From an uncultured Flavobacteriales bacterium (lineage in GTDB: Bacteria; Bacteroidota; Bacteroidia; Flavobacteriales_D; Crocinitomicaceae): 46,649 nt of DNA. The notes beneath the pieces are model-generated. The model made no database searches. It was given only the letters and a program-made list of their open reading frames with translations, and was not told where the DNA came from. The position numbers and the translations under genes were made by a program. Below, one piece after another: positions 1 to 9,056 of the stretch. How positions within the stretch are numbered: position 1 is the stretch's first letter; each line of letters opens with the position of its first letter. The DNA lies in NCBI GenBank assembly GCA_905478665.1, contig CAJQJL010000097.1, positions 1 to 46,649 on the forward strand, written 5' to 3'.

Positions 1-2984
1 AGTTAGTTGATGGGAACGGTTGTTCGGTTGTTCAAGCTGTGAATGCAATTGTGAACCCATTACCAACTTTGACAATCACAGATCCAGCAGCAGTATGTTC
101 GCCAGGGACAGTTGACATAACAGCAGCAGCGGTAACTGCGGGAAGTGACGCAGGAACATTAACGTATTGGACAGACGTGGCTGCAACGGTTGCATTGGGA
201 ACACCAAATGCAGTTGGAACAGGAACCTACTACATTCAATTAGTCGATGGAAACGGTTGTTCAATCGTTCAAGCTGTGAATGCAGTTGTGAACCCATTAC
301 CAACATTGACAATCACAGATCCAGCAGCGGTTTGTGCACCAGGAACAGTTGACTTAACGGCAGCAGCGGTAACAGCAGGAAGTGATGCTGGAACGTTAAC
401 GTATTGGACAGATTTAGCAGCGACGATAGCATTGGGAACACCAAATGCTGTTGGAACAGGAACCTACTACATTCAATTAGTGGATGGAAATGGTTGTTCG
501 GTTGTTCAAGCAGTGAACGCTACTGTTACAGGAGTTCCAACTTTGATTATTACAGATCCAGCGGCAGTTTGTTCACCAGGAACAGTTGACATAACGGCAG
601 CAGCGGTAACAGCAGGAAGTGATGCTGGAACGTTAACGTATTGGACAGATTTAGCAGCGACGATAGCATTGGGAACACCAAATGCAGTTGGAACAGGAAC
701 CTACTACATTCAACTTGAGATTGGTGGCGGCTGTACGACTGTTGAGCCAGTGAATGTTGTAGTAAACCCATTACCAACACTTACAATCACAGATCCAACG
801 GCAGTTTGTACGCCAGGGACTGTTGATTTAACAGCGGCGGCAGTAACGGCAGGAAGTGATGCAGGAACATTAACGTATTGGACAGATGCAGGTGCAACAG
901 TAGGACTTGGAACGCCAGGGGCAGTTGGAACGGGAACTTACTACATTCAATTAGTAGATGGAAATGGCTGTTCAGTAGTTCAGGCTGTAAATTCAGTTGT
1001 GAATCCATTGCCAACATTGACAATTACAGACCCAGCAGCGGTATGTTCACCAGCAACAGTTGACTTAACAGCAGCAGCGGTAACAGCAGGAAGTGATGCT
1101 GGAACATTGACGTATTGGACAGATATGGTTGCAACGATAGCATTGGGAACACCAAATGCAGTTGGAACAGGAACTAACTACATTCAGTTAGTTGATGGGA
1201 ACGGTTGTTCGGTTGTTCAAGCTGTGAATGCAATTGTGAACCCATTACCAACTTTGACAATCACAGATCCAGCAGCAGTATGTTCGCCAGGGACAGTTGA
1301 CATAACAGCAGCGGCAGTAACAGCGGGAAGTGATCCAGGAACGTTAACGTATTGGACAGATATGGCTGCAACGGTTGCGCTAGGAACACCAAATGCAGTT
1401 GGAACAGGAACCTACTACATTCAATTAGTCGATGGGAACGGTTGTTCGGTTGTTCAGGCAGTAGCTGTAACGGTGAATCCTTTACCGAACTTAATAATCA
1501 CAGACCCTGCAGCAGTATGTGCTTCTGGAACAGAAGACATTACAGCAGCAGCAATTACAGTTGGGAGTGATGCTGGAACATTGACGTATTGGCAAGATGC
1601 AGCAGCAACAATTCCAGAAGCAACACCTACAACTGTTGGATCAGGGACGTATTATATTATGCTTCAAGATGGGAATGGATGTACAAGCGTTGAGCCAGTA
1701 ACGGTATCAATCAACCCAGTGCCAAATGCGACAGCAACGAATGATGGACCTATTTGCGCAGGAAGCACATTGACGCTGAATGAAACAGCAGGAGACGCAG
1801 TTTCATGGTTCTGGACAACATCGGGTGGATCGATCATCACAAATAACACAGATCAGTCACCAACTGTTTCTGGAGCCAATGATGGAGAAACATACACGGT
1901 ACTGATTACCGATGCAAACGGTTGTACAAACACAGCGTTGACTTCTATTTCTGTGATACCTCAACCAGTTATAGACCCAATTGCAGATGTCACGGCATGT
2001 GATTCGTATACTTTGGGAGCAATTACTGGAACGAACCTGTCAGGCAATGAAGCGTATTACGATTCTCCACAATTGAGCGGAGGAACGCAAATCACGAACT
2101 TGACCATTCTAGGATCGCAAACAATATGGGCGTATGACGGAAATGGGACATGTTCAGATGAAATTAGTTTTGTTGTAACGGTGAATCCACTTCCAACGAT
2201 GAATAGTTTGACAGGATCATCATCTTATTGTACAGGCGATCCAGTTGCGGATATATTGGTAGGTGTAAATGGAGCTCCAGACTGGACAATCAATTATACA
2301 TTGGATGGAGTAGCACAAACGGCTACGGGTACATCAAGTCCTGTTTCTTTGGGAAGCTCACCAGGGGTTTATGTACTTGTTGATATTACGGATGCGAACT
2401 GTTCAAACACCTTGACAGGAACACAAACCATAATCGTCAATACGTATCCACCTGCACCTACTGCGGGAACAGATCAGACGTATTGTACGGGTGTATTCTT
2501 TGACGATATGATCGCTTCTGGAACTGGAGGAACCTATACATGGTATTCCGACAGTATGTTGACAGATGTTCTTGGAACGGGAACAACATTGCTGCCTGAT
2601 GATGTTGTTGGAACAACGACGTACTATGTGACTGAAACAACAAATGATTGTGAAGGTCCATGGAGCCCTGTAATTATCACGGTTGACGTTTGTGATATTT
2701 CAGTTCCGACAGCATTTACACCGGATGGAGATATGATCAACGATATTTGGGAGATCTTGCACTTAGATCTTACTTACCCGAATAATGAAGTATATGTCTA
2801 TAACCGTTGGGGCAACATGTTGTACAGTTCAGATCAGGGTGCATATAGTCTGCGACCTTGGGATGGAACATATAAAGGTGAAGCTTTGCCAGTAGGATCT
2901 TATTACTACGTGATAAACTTCAATGATGAGAATGCTGAAGAAGACTCAGCAACAGGTACGGTATCAATAATTTTGAATAAATAA
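1..2984 (+). CDS. Large secreted repeat adhesin with gliding-motility-type CTD (5' end outside window)
   Basis: The reading frame is already open at base 3, so the true start and signal peptide lie upstream; the GTG at 39 is internal. Visible residues begin with seven near-identical 79-residue units (54-1712), each with two cysteines (one in an AAVC context, one in GNGC), which look like Ig-like beta domains. Three or four diverged Ig/PKD-like segments follow (to about 2690). The last ~95 residues, with TAFTPDGD, VYNRWG and WDGTYKG, match the gliding-motility-associated C-terminal domain (CHU_C/TIGR04131, a type B CTD), the T9SS export signal. The product is expected to be exported to the cell surface or medium. 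The stop lies 6 bp before a PorP/SprF gene, typical of cargo-PorP pairs. Adhesin function is inferred; export by T9SS is well supported. Confidence 0.88.
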   Translation, partial: LVDGNGCSVVQAVNAIVNPLPTLTITDPAAVCSPGTVDITAAAVTAGSDAGTLTYWTDVAATVALGTPNAVGTGTYYIQLVDGNGCSIVQAVNAVVNPLPTLTITDPAAVCAPGTVDLTAAAVTAGSDAGTLTYWTDLAATIALGTPNAVGTGTYYIQLVDGNGCSVVQAVNATVTGVPTLIITDPAAVCSPGTVDITAAAVTAGSDAGTLTYWTDLAATIALGTPNAVGTGTYYIQLEIGGGCTTVEPVNVVVNPLPTLTITDPTAVCTPGTVDLTAAAVTAGSDAGTLTYWTDAGATVGLGTPGAVGTGTYYIQLVDGNGCSVVQAVNSVVNPLPTLTITDPAAVCSPATVDLTAAAVTAGSDAGTLTYWTDMVATIALGTPNAVGTGTNYIQLVDGNGCSVVQAVNAIVNPLPTLTITDPAAVCSPGTVDITAAAVTAGSDPGTLTYWTDMAATVALGTPNAVGTGTYYIQLVDGNGCSVVQAVAVTVNPLPNLIITDPAAVCASGTEDITAAAITVGSDAGTLTYWQDAAATIPEATPTTVGSGTYYIMLQDGNGCTSVEPVTVSINPVPNATATNDGPICAGSTLTLNETAGDAVSWFWTTSGGSIITNNTDQSPTVSGANDGETYTVLITDANGCTNTALTSISVIPQPVIDPIADVTACDSYTLGAITGTNLSGNEAYYDSPQLSGGTQITNLTILGSQTIWAYDGNGTCSDEISFVVTVNPLPTMNSLTGSSSYCTGDPVADILVGVNGAPDWTINYTLDGVAQTATGTSSPVSLGSSPGVYVLVDITDANCSNTLTGTQTIIVNTYPPAPTAGTDQTYCTGVFFDDMIASGTGGTYTWYSDSMLTDVLGTGTTLLPDDVVGTTTYYVTETTNDCEGPWSPVIITVDVCDISVPTAFTPDGDMINDIWEILHLDLTYPNNEVYVYNRWGNMLYSSDQGAYSLRPWDGTYKGEALPVGSYYYVINFNDENAEEDSATGTVSIILNK
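54..1712 (+). repeat. Seven tandem 237-bp coding repeats
   Basis: Units start at 54, 291, 528, 765, 1002, 1239 and 1476, each exactly 237 bp (79 codons); the next, diverged domain starts at 1713. Long stretches are nearly identical between units, for example the segments encoding AAAVTAGSDAGTLTYW and GTPNAVGTGTYYIQL. Units 3 and 4 differ most around their junction. At least one more unit probably continues left of the window, since bases 3-53 encode the end of one. Such identity suggests recent expansion or gene conversion, and makes copy number prone to change or to assembly collapse. Confidence 0.95.
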
Positions 2985-2990
2985 AAAGCG

Positions 2991-4001
2991 ATGCGAAAGA
3001 GATTAGCAACACTAGCAATAATCGGATTGAGTACAATAGCATTTGGTCAGCAGATGCCCCAATTCAGTCAATACCTTCGAAATCAATATATGGTAAACCC
3101 TGGTGCTGCTGGTGTTTACGATTTCGTTGATGTGACATTGGGTGGAAGAATGCAATGGGTAGGATTTGATAACGCACCCTTGTCTTCATACATCTATGTG
3201 TCGTCCCCTTTGTCGAAGAGACCTAAGGTTCGTTACAATCCAGCCTTGCGTACAAGTATAGGTCCAGTGCGTAATCCAGAGATTAAGACAGGGAAACTAA
3301 AGCACGCACTTGGTGGAATGGTGATTGCAGATCAATACGGTGCTTTTCGTCAGTTGAAGGGTGCCATTACGTATGCACTGCATATTCCAGTGTCTCAAAA
3401 TTACAACCTGTCGTTTGGTGCAAATGTAGGTTTGTCTAACAGATCTTTCTTGTCAGACAGAGCACAGACCTTGAATTTAATAGAGACAACCTTGGGCTAT
3501 ACGGATCCTACGTATGATGCCTATGCACAATCAAGCAATCTCAACACGATTGACATTGGAGCAGGATTGTATTTCTATTCAGATAGATTATTCTTGGGCG
3601 TTTCTGCAGATCAGTTGACAAGAGATTTTATCAGTTTTGGAGGGACAGATCTAGTAAATGTTGATCCAAAGACCCATGTCAAGTTTACGGCGGGATACAA
3701 GTTCCCAATTTCGGATAATTTGACATTGACGCCAGCGATATTAGGAAAGTTCATGCAACCAGCGCCCGTTTCTCTTGAGGGATCCCTTCAATTGGAGTAT
3801 AAAGAATGGCTTTGGTTTGCACTTTCTTACCGCCAAGGTGTAGGCGGCTTCAATAATTCAGATGCTGCAATCATCATGGCTGGATTAAATATCAGCGAGC
3901 GATTTAAATTTGGTTATTCATTCGATTATTCAATTTCACAATTCAATCAACACAGTTCTGGCGGTCATGAGCTAGTACTTGGTTTAATGTTAGGAAGATA
4001 A
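2991..4001 (+). CDS. PorP/SprF family outer-membrane protein
   Basis: 336 residues starting with a signal peptide (cleavage likely after IAFGQ), then the hallmark start of the family: QFSQYLRNQYMVNPGAAG. The rest is a run of amphipathic beta strands (GLNISERFKFGYSFDYS near the end) as expected of a PorP/SprF outer-membrane beta barrel. In Flavobacterium johnsoniae, SprF-like proteins are needed for secretion or surface attachment of the type B CTD protein encoded beside them; the gene 6 bp upstream encodes such a cargo, so this is probably its partner. It is followed after 9 bp by a PD40/OmpA-like gene, so all three are likely co-transcribed. Confidence 0.92.
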   Translation: MRKRLATLAIIGLSTIAFGQQMPQFSQYLRNQYMVNPGAAGVYDFVDVTLGGRMQWVGFDNAPLSSYIYVSSPLSKRPKVRYNPALRTSIGPVRNPEIKTGKLKHALGGMVIADQYGAFRQLKGAITYALHIPVSQNYNLSFGANVGLSNRSFLSDRAQTLNLIETTLGYTDPTYDAYAQSSNLNTIDIGAGLYFYSDRLFLGVSADQLTRDFISFGGTDLVNVDPKTHVKFTAGYKFPISDNLTLTPAILGKFMQPAPVSLEGSLQLEYKEWLWFALSYRQGVGGFNNSDAAIIMAGLNISERFKFGYSFDYSISQFNQHSSGGHELVLGLMLGR

Positions 4002-4010
4002 ATAGACAAC

Positions 4011-5495
4011 ATGCTAGGAAAATATATAGTTGCAACACTCTTTGTAGGATTTGTAGGATCAATCAACGCACAGATTTGGCGTTTTTCAGAACCAGTGAGA
4101 TTAGGAGGAACGGTTAATACGGGAGCTGAAGAAAGTATCCCTGTATTCTCCAAAGATGGGTCAATGCTCTATTTTGTGCGAACAATGGACGCGGCAAATC
4201 AAGGTGGAGAAATGGATCAGGATATTTGGTTCAGTAGAAAAGACGAAAGTGGAGCATATACTGATTGTGCTCGTTTGAAGGATTTGAACAACAAGCTTAA
4301 CAATGCGGTTCTGAGCATGGGCAATGGCGGTACAAGGATGTACTTGCTGAATGCATACGATGGGAAAAAGGATATGGAAAAGGGTCTTGCTGTTTCAAGC
4401 GGAAATGGAGATGGATGGTCGAAGCCAGAGAAAATCGAAATTCCTGGGCTAGACATTGAAGGGAACTTTTATGGATTTCATGTCAATGATGCAGAAGACG
4501 TAATCTTGGTTTCATACGCAGGTCCTGGATCTATTGGTGAGGAAGATTTATACGTAAGTACAAAGACAGCAGGATCATGGTCTACGCTTACGCACCTTGG
4601 ACCTACTGTAAACTCTGCAGGGTTTGAGATTTCACCGTTTTTGTCAAAGAGTCAGGACACGCTATTTTTCTCAAGCAATGGTTTTGGAGGTCAGGGAGAT
4701 GCTGATATTTTTTATTCAGTAAAGCAGGGAAGTTGGACAAGTTGGTCAGCACCAGAAAATTTGGGAGAGAAGATCAATTCTCCAAAGTTTGATGCTTTTT
4801 TCAGTCACACAGGAAGTCAGGCTTATTGGTCGAGTAACAGAGATGGAGAGTTGAGTGATATCTATATGATTGATATTCTTTCACCACCTGCGTTGTCCTC
4901 AACGTGTTTGGCTAAAGACGCCTCAACAAATAAAGGTTCTGATGGATCAATTAGTTTGACAATCGATGGAGGTGTAGCACCCTACACCTATGCATGGTCG
5001 AATGGATCTAGTGATATGAACGTTGCTGGACTTTCAAAAGGAGATTATTCTGTAACGATTACGGATGCTCTTGGACAGACGGCGACAAGCTCATGTACAG
5101 TAGGTGAGCCAGCAGAAGTTGTTCTGGCATACAAAAATTTCGAATTGATGCACAACTTCGCCTACAACAAGAACAAGCTGAACACTTCACATAAAGAATT
5201 GAGTGCCTTTTTGAAAGGAATAGAAGATCAACTTGCAGAAGGACGTGAGAGCATAACAATTAACATTGTATCTTCAGCATCACAGGTACCAACGAAGACG
5301 TTTGGAACAAATGAGAAGTTGGCACAAACCAGAGCGGACAACATTAAAGCTGTTATTGAGAAATACTTTAAAGGCAACGACAAAGTAACTGTTGAAATCA
5401 CAGATGTTAAAGTTCAAGGTCCAGCTTACGAAGAAGACTCTGCCAACAAAGATCGATACAATCCGTATCAGTTTATTCAGCTAAGAACAAAATAA
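4011..5495 (+). CDS. PD40 / SprB-repeat protein with degenerate OmpA-like C-terminus
   Basis: 494 residues. A signal peptide (to about residue 21, GSINAQ) is followed by PD40/WD40-like beta-propeller repeats (roughly 30-285; SIPVFSKDGSMLYF, DTLFFSSNGFGGQGDADIF, QAYWSSNRDG). A SprB-type repeat follows at about 300-365 (GVAPYTYAWSNG, GDYSVTITDALG). The last ~120 residues resemble an OmpA C-terminal domain, but the usual HTDxxG core is replaced by SSASQVPTKTFGTNEKLAQ; only the following arginine (TRADN) is evident. Peptidoglycan binding is therefore uncertain. The gene closes the three-gene T9SS module and parallels the 707-residue TPR-PD40-OmpA gene that ends the second module at 25556-27679. 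Probably an envelope component linked to the secretion partner. Confidence 0.8.
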   Translation: MLGKYIVATLFVGFVGSINAQIWRFSEPVRLGGTVNTGAEESIPVFSKDGSMLYFVRTMDAANQGGEMDQDIWFSRKDESGAYTDCARLKDLNNKLNNAVLSMGNGGTRMYLLNAYDGKKDMEKGLAVSSGNGDGWSKPEKIEIPGLDIEGNFYGFHVNDAEDVILVSYAGPGSIGEEDLYVSTKTAGSWSTLTHLGPTVNSAGFEISPFLSKSQDTLFFSSNGFGGQGDADIFYSVKQGSWTSWSAPENLGEKINSPKFDAFFSHTGSQAYWSSNRDGELSDIYMIDILSPPALSSTCLAKDASTNKGSDGSISLTIDGGVAPYTYAWSNGSSDMNVAGLSKGDYSVTITDALGQTATSSCTVGEPAEVVLAYKNFELMHNFAYNKNKLNTSHKELSAFLKGIEDQLAEGRESITINIVSSASQVPTKTFGTNEKLAQTRADNIKAVIEKYFKGNDKVTVEITDVKVQGPAYEEDSANKDRYNPYQFIQLRTK

Positions 5496-5610
5496 TTTTC
5501 GCCCCTGTAACGGCCTAATAGCCTAACTTTTTGGGAAAATTGAATTATTTTTTAATTACTGCTGTAACTTTTTTGCAACTTAAAAGTCTTATAGCTGTAA
5601 TTCGCAACCA

Positions 5611-6093
5611 ATGACCCGTAAGGAGTATAATATAGCTGTCGATGAGTATTCGGATAATATCTTCCGATTTGCCATGAAGCATCTTAGAAATGAGATGACA
5701 GCTAAAGATATTGTACAAGAAACGTTTACAAAGGTTTGGATCAAGCATGAAGAAGTCAATTACGAAAAAGTAAAATCGTATTTATTCACAACAGCTTACC
5801 ATGCGATTGTTGATTGGGCAAAGAAAGAAGGACGTTCGGGAGATATCGAACATGCACCAGAAGGGAGATCGAATCCGAGTATCAACTTCGATGTAAAGGA
5901 AGTTTTGGAAGAGGCATTAAACAAACTACCTGAAATGCAGAAGTCGGTTGTTTTGCTGAGAGATTATGAAGGATACAATTACGCAGAGATTGCAGAAATT
6001 ACAGGATTGAGCGAATCACAGGTTAAAGTGTACATATTCAGAGCCAGAAAGGCTTTAAAAGAATATATTAAACGATTGGAATTAGTAATATAA
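5611..6093 (+). CDS. ECF-type RNA polymerase sigma factor
   Basis: 160 residues with the two-domain layout of sigma-70 ECF factors. Region 2 spans about 10-75 (DNIFRFAMKHL, DIVQETFTKVW, VKSYLFTTAYHAIVDW). Region 4 spans about 100-155 (LPEMQKSVVLLRDYEGYNY, then the helix-turn-helix AEIAEITGLSESQVKVYIFR). The start is the ATG after a 115-bp intergenic gap. The stop TAA shares its last A with the ATG of the next gene, so translation is probably coupled. The downstream product has one membrane segment and is the likely regulator. Targets are unknown; the T9SS module just upstream on the same strand is a possible but unproven target. Confidence 0.93.
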   Translation: MTRKEYNIAVDEYSDNIFRFAMKHLRNEMTAKDIVQETFTKVWIKHEEVNYEKVKSYLFTTAYHAIVDWAKKEGRSGDIEHAPEGRSNPSINFDVKEVLEEALNKLPEMQKSVVLLRDYEGYNYAEIAEITGLSESQVKVYIFRARKALKEYIKRLELVI

Positions 6094-7097
6094 TGGAACG
6101 AATCAGCATATTTAATTACGAAGCTTTCTACCTCGATTTCCTTGAAGGAAATTTGAACGAGGAGGATACTGCGTTATTAATGGCGTTCCTAGAAGCTAAT
6201 CCTGACCTAAAAATGGAGGATGATTCACTTCCAACATTTGAGGCAGAAGAATTTGAATTGGATGACGCATTAAAGAATGACCTTAAGCAACCATTGATCG
6301 ACGAAGCAATCACGAATAATAATGTTGAATACTTCATGATTTCCGATGCGGAAGGTATTTTGGATGAAGCGAAATCAGCGGAGTTGGAAACATTTGTGGA
6401 GGGTGATGCTAAACTTAAGCGTGAGAAAGCATTGTACGGGGCTGTTTATTTTGAACCAGACATGTCTGTTGGATATGCAGAGAAAGAAGGATTGAAACGA
6501 AAGACAGTTGTATTGTGGCAGTTCATTACGGTTGCAGCCGCAGCAAGTGTGATTGCTTTTTTCCTTGTTTGGTCAACCATGAATAGCGATCCAACCACTG
6601 AAAAGGGAACTTATTTTGTTGAAAATGGGCAGAATGAAAAACCTTCAGATGATGTTGACAATCAATCCTTGAATAGCGAAGATCAACAGTCGAATGGCGC
6701 ACAGCAAGTTGCTTCTGATGAAAGTAATTCGGGAGGATCGGATGACTTCTATGTGCAGCCAACACCAAATGACGAAGGAGACAAACAACAACCGAACATG
6801 CCTATTGATAGAATGGAAAGAAGAGCTGTTGGAACCATTGTAGCGACAATAGAGAACCGAGACATTGAGCCGATTTCAAAGCGAACGTTTCCTGTTGTAA
6901 CGGAGAATATTCAAAATCAAGACAATAGTACTTTGGCATTTAGCGATATGCAGAATCCAATCGCACCAATTACTGAGTTCGTTGAAAAAAAGACGAATCG
7001 TGAGGTAGACTTCCGTCGCACAAAGAAAACGGAAGGAAAGCCAGGAGGGTTCTTCTTGAAAATTGGGAAGTTCGAACTTTCGAGAAAGCGACATTAA
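6093..7097 (+). CDS. Single-pass membrane protein with anti-sigma-like N-terminus
   Basis: 334 residues. The first ~45 (NYEAFYLDFLEGNLNEED, AFLEANPDLK) match the short helical start common in Bacteroidota proteins encoded after ECF sigma factors. One membrane segment lies at about 139-162 (VVLWQFITVAAAASVIAFF). It is followed by a low-complexity Asn/Gln/Ser/Asp-rich linker (about 165-235) and a tail ending in basic residues. The start overlaps the sigma stop by one base. A membrane-bound anti-sigma factor is the favoured reading, from position and topology only; no zinc-binding HxxxCxxC motif is seen. The stop overlaps the convergent gene by four bases (TTAA). Confidence 0.7.
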   Translation: MERISIFNYEAFYLDFLEGNLNEEDTALLMAFLEANPDLKMEDDSLPTFEAEEFELDDALKNDLKQPLIDEAITNNNVEYFMISDAEGILDEAKSAELETFVEGDAKLKREKALYGAVYFEPDMSVGYAEKEGLKRKTVVLWQFITVAAAASVIAFFLVWSTMNSDPTTEKGTYFVENGQNEKPSDDVDNQSLNSEDQQSNGAQQVASDESNSGGSDDFYVQPTPNDEGDKQQPNMPIDRMERRAVGTIVATIENRDIEPISKRTFPVVTENIQNQDNSTLAFSDMQNPIAPITEFVEKKTNREVDFRRTKKTEGKPGGFFLKIGKFELSRKRH

Positions 7098-8953
7098 AGT
7101 TTCACAAACCTCCGTTCAATTGTTCGTATACCATCCGATACTCGAATGAGATAAACACCACTCTTCAAATTCCCAATTTCAATGCTTTCGAGCGAAACTT
7201 CATGCGTTTGGATAATGCGACCACTCAAATCGATAATTTTGATGTTTTCAAGAGTCAAATCCGTGTCGATTTTTAAGGTTTCTTTAGCTGGATTGGGATA
7301 AACACCGAGGCGAATATTTTCCAGATCGTCTGATCCCAAAAATGAATTTGATCCAGGAAGTGTAATGCTTGATGGGTAGAGTGCGTTGTGATGCACAGTT
7401 ATATTTGCAACATTTGTATCACTAGCGGTGTACATCGTCCCTCCATTCTGTAAGTTCACATCGTATCGAGATGCGTTATTACCACCGATATAGATCTTTA
7501 TTTTGTGCCCAGCCAGCCATGTGAAATTGGTAAATGGAAGCTCAATTTGTCGGGTGTAAACATTACCAGGACTCATAAAAGTTTCGTCTGCCTGTGTATA
7601 ACCATTGCGAAAGCGCATTCGAGCAATTCCATCCGTGATAAGCATATTGCGATTGTCGGGGTATACATCTACAAGTCGCACAGAGATATCGCAATCTTCT
7701 TGGTCAGATTCAACGTAAATATCTATTGTAATTCTTCCAGAAACGGTAACGTCCTGTGAAAGCTCACCTGTCGAAAATGTAATAATATCATTGCGAGATT
7801 CTAAGCTAATTTGATCGTATGGTCCTTGATCCAATGCGCTGTTTAGCGTCGCACCACCAATTGTTGGAGATGGGTTTGAAGGATCAGAAACGAACGTTGT
7901 ACTGCCAATGGCATTACCCGAGACAAGTTGATTACTAGCATTGAGGTATAGAACATCGGTTGTAGGACTTTCAATGCTTGTTGCATTCGATGTTGCCCAT
8001 TGATCAAGACCAGTCTCATAATAGGTGATGAAGTCCGTGTTTTGCCAGTTGTTGGGCGTATCGAGTAAGTAATACTGCAAGAAATCCCACGCCATCGTGT
8101 CGCTTTTGAATTCGGCATTTGCATAACTTAATTCACCTTGAATAGCACTTCCTACATAGGCTGCACCTGAACCTCCATGAACCCAAGGGCCCACAAGAAG
8201 CCATTGCTGGTCAAGAACTGCAGCTCCCGCATCCGTTCGTGAGGAAGCGTAAACGTCCATCATTTTGTCAATGTTGTGGTCGTACCAGCCTCCAATTTGA
8301 AGTGTTGGAATCTTAATGTCTGGCGCAAACCATGTACTACTTTCTGAAAATTGCCAAACGGAACTATAATAGGTGTTCGCTAAAATTACAGGAGACAAGC
8401 CGTAACCCAGAGCGTCCAATTGCTCGAGGCGTGCCTTTTCTAATACACCACCATAGAAATAAGCATCATAAGACTGATGAGCATGGGCAACCAGCGGAAC
8501 GGCACATGTATGATTGGGGTGATTCTCTCGAGCCAAATTATACTGAACCCCTCCCAACGCGGAAGGTCCCCATGTACCGATGCGGTCTTTATGCCATAGT
8601 TGTTCAGTGATCCATTCGCAAACGTCGTAACCGTCTTCCCCTCGATTGGGCTGTGCAATTGCCGCAGGAAGCGATCCGTAAAACCCTCTCCAATCCACAA
8701 TGACCCAAATAAAAGGCTGCGTATCGACATTCATTCCTACCCCCATCGGTAAGGACCAGATATAGAAGTCTTTGTTGTAAGGGGTTTGGATCAAAACGAC
8801 TTCTGCAGAATCTACACCAGCTGGGATGTATATGTCTGCTTCCAAGAACAGACCATCCCGCATTGGGATCAAAATATCATCATAAGTTGGAGTCATTTGG
8901 GCGAAAAGGCCATTTGTCGATAAAAACAAGGAGAACAGCAGTAAATAACGCAT
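7094..8953 (-). CDS. Secreted CocE/NonD-family alpha/beta hydrolase with T9SS type A CTD
   Basis: 619 residues. Signal peptide to about residue 19 (NGLFAQ). The catalytic domain has the family order: VPMRDG-like start (IPMRDGLFLEADIY, 29-42), nucleophile Ser131 in GPSALGG, Asp225 in GGWYDHN, and His259 in GPWVHGG. This is the S15/CocE triad. A jelly-roll domain follows (about 345-520; DVTVSGRITIDIYV, FTWLAGHKIKIYI). The last ~70 residues (VYPNPAKETLKI, LKSGVYLIRV, RRFVKL) form a type A T9SS sorting domain, so the enzyme is exported. Family members cleave X-Pro peptides, acyl esters or beta-lactam acyl chains; the substrate here cannot be told. It is monocistronic and convergent with the anti-sigma-like gene. 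Confidence 0.9.
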   Translation of the reverse strand: MRYLLLFSLFLSTNGLFAQMTPTYDDILIPMRDGLFLEADIYIPAGVDSAEVVLIQTPYNKDFYIWSLPMGVGMNVDTQPFIWVIVDWRGFYGSLPAAIAQPNRGEDGYDVCEWITEQLWHKDRIGTWGPSALGGVQYNLARENHPNHTCAVPLVAHAHQSYDAYFYGGVLEKARLEQLDALGYGLSPVILANTYYSSVWQFSESSTWFAPDIKIPTLQIGGWYDHNIDKMMDVYASSRTDAGAAVLDQQWLLVGPWVHGGSGAAYVGSAIQGELSYANAEFKSDTMAWDFLQYYLLDTPNNWQNTDFITYYETGLDQWATSNATSIESPTTDVLYLNASNQLVSGNAIGSTTFVSDPSNPSPTIGGATLNSALDQGPYDQISLESRNDIITFSTGELSQDVTVSGRITIDIYVESDQEDCDISVRLVDVYPDNRNMLITDGIARMRFRNGYTQADETFMSPGNVYTRQIELPFTNFTWLAGHKIKIYIGGNNASRYDVNLQNGGTMYTASDTNVANITVHHNALYPSSITLPGSNSFLGSDDLENIRLGVYPNPAKETLKIDTDLTLENIKIIDLSGRIIQTHEVSLESIEIGNLKSGVYLIRVSDGIRTIERRFVKL

Positions 8954-9056
8954 AAATAGGTGTTTAGTCAGCTAAATTTACGATAAATGGGGAACATTGT
9001 AAATAATTCAGTTTTCATAATTATATTTACTACTCGCGAAAATTTAACCTGCCCGA

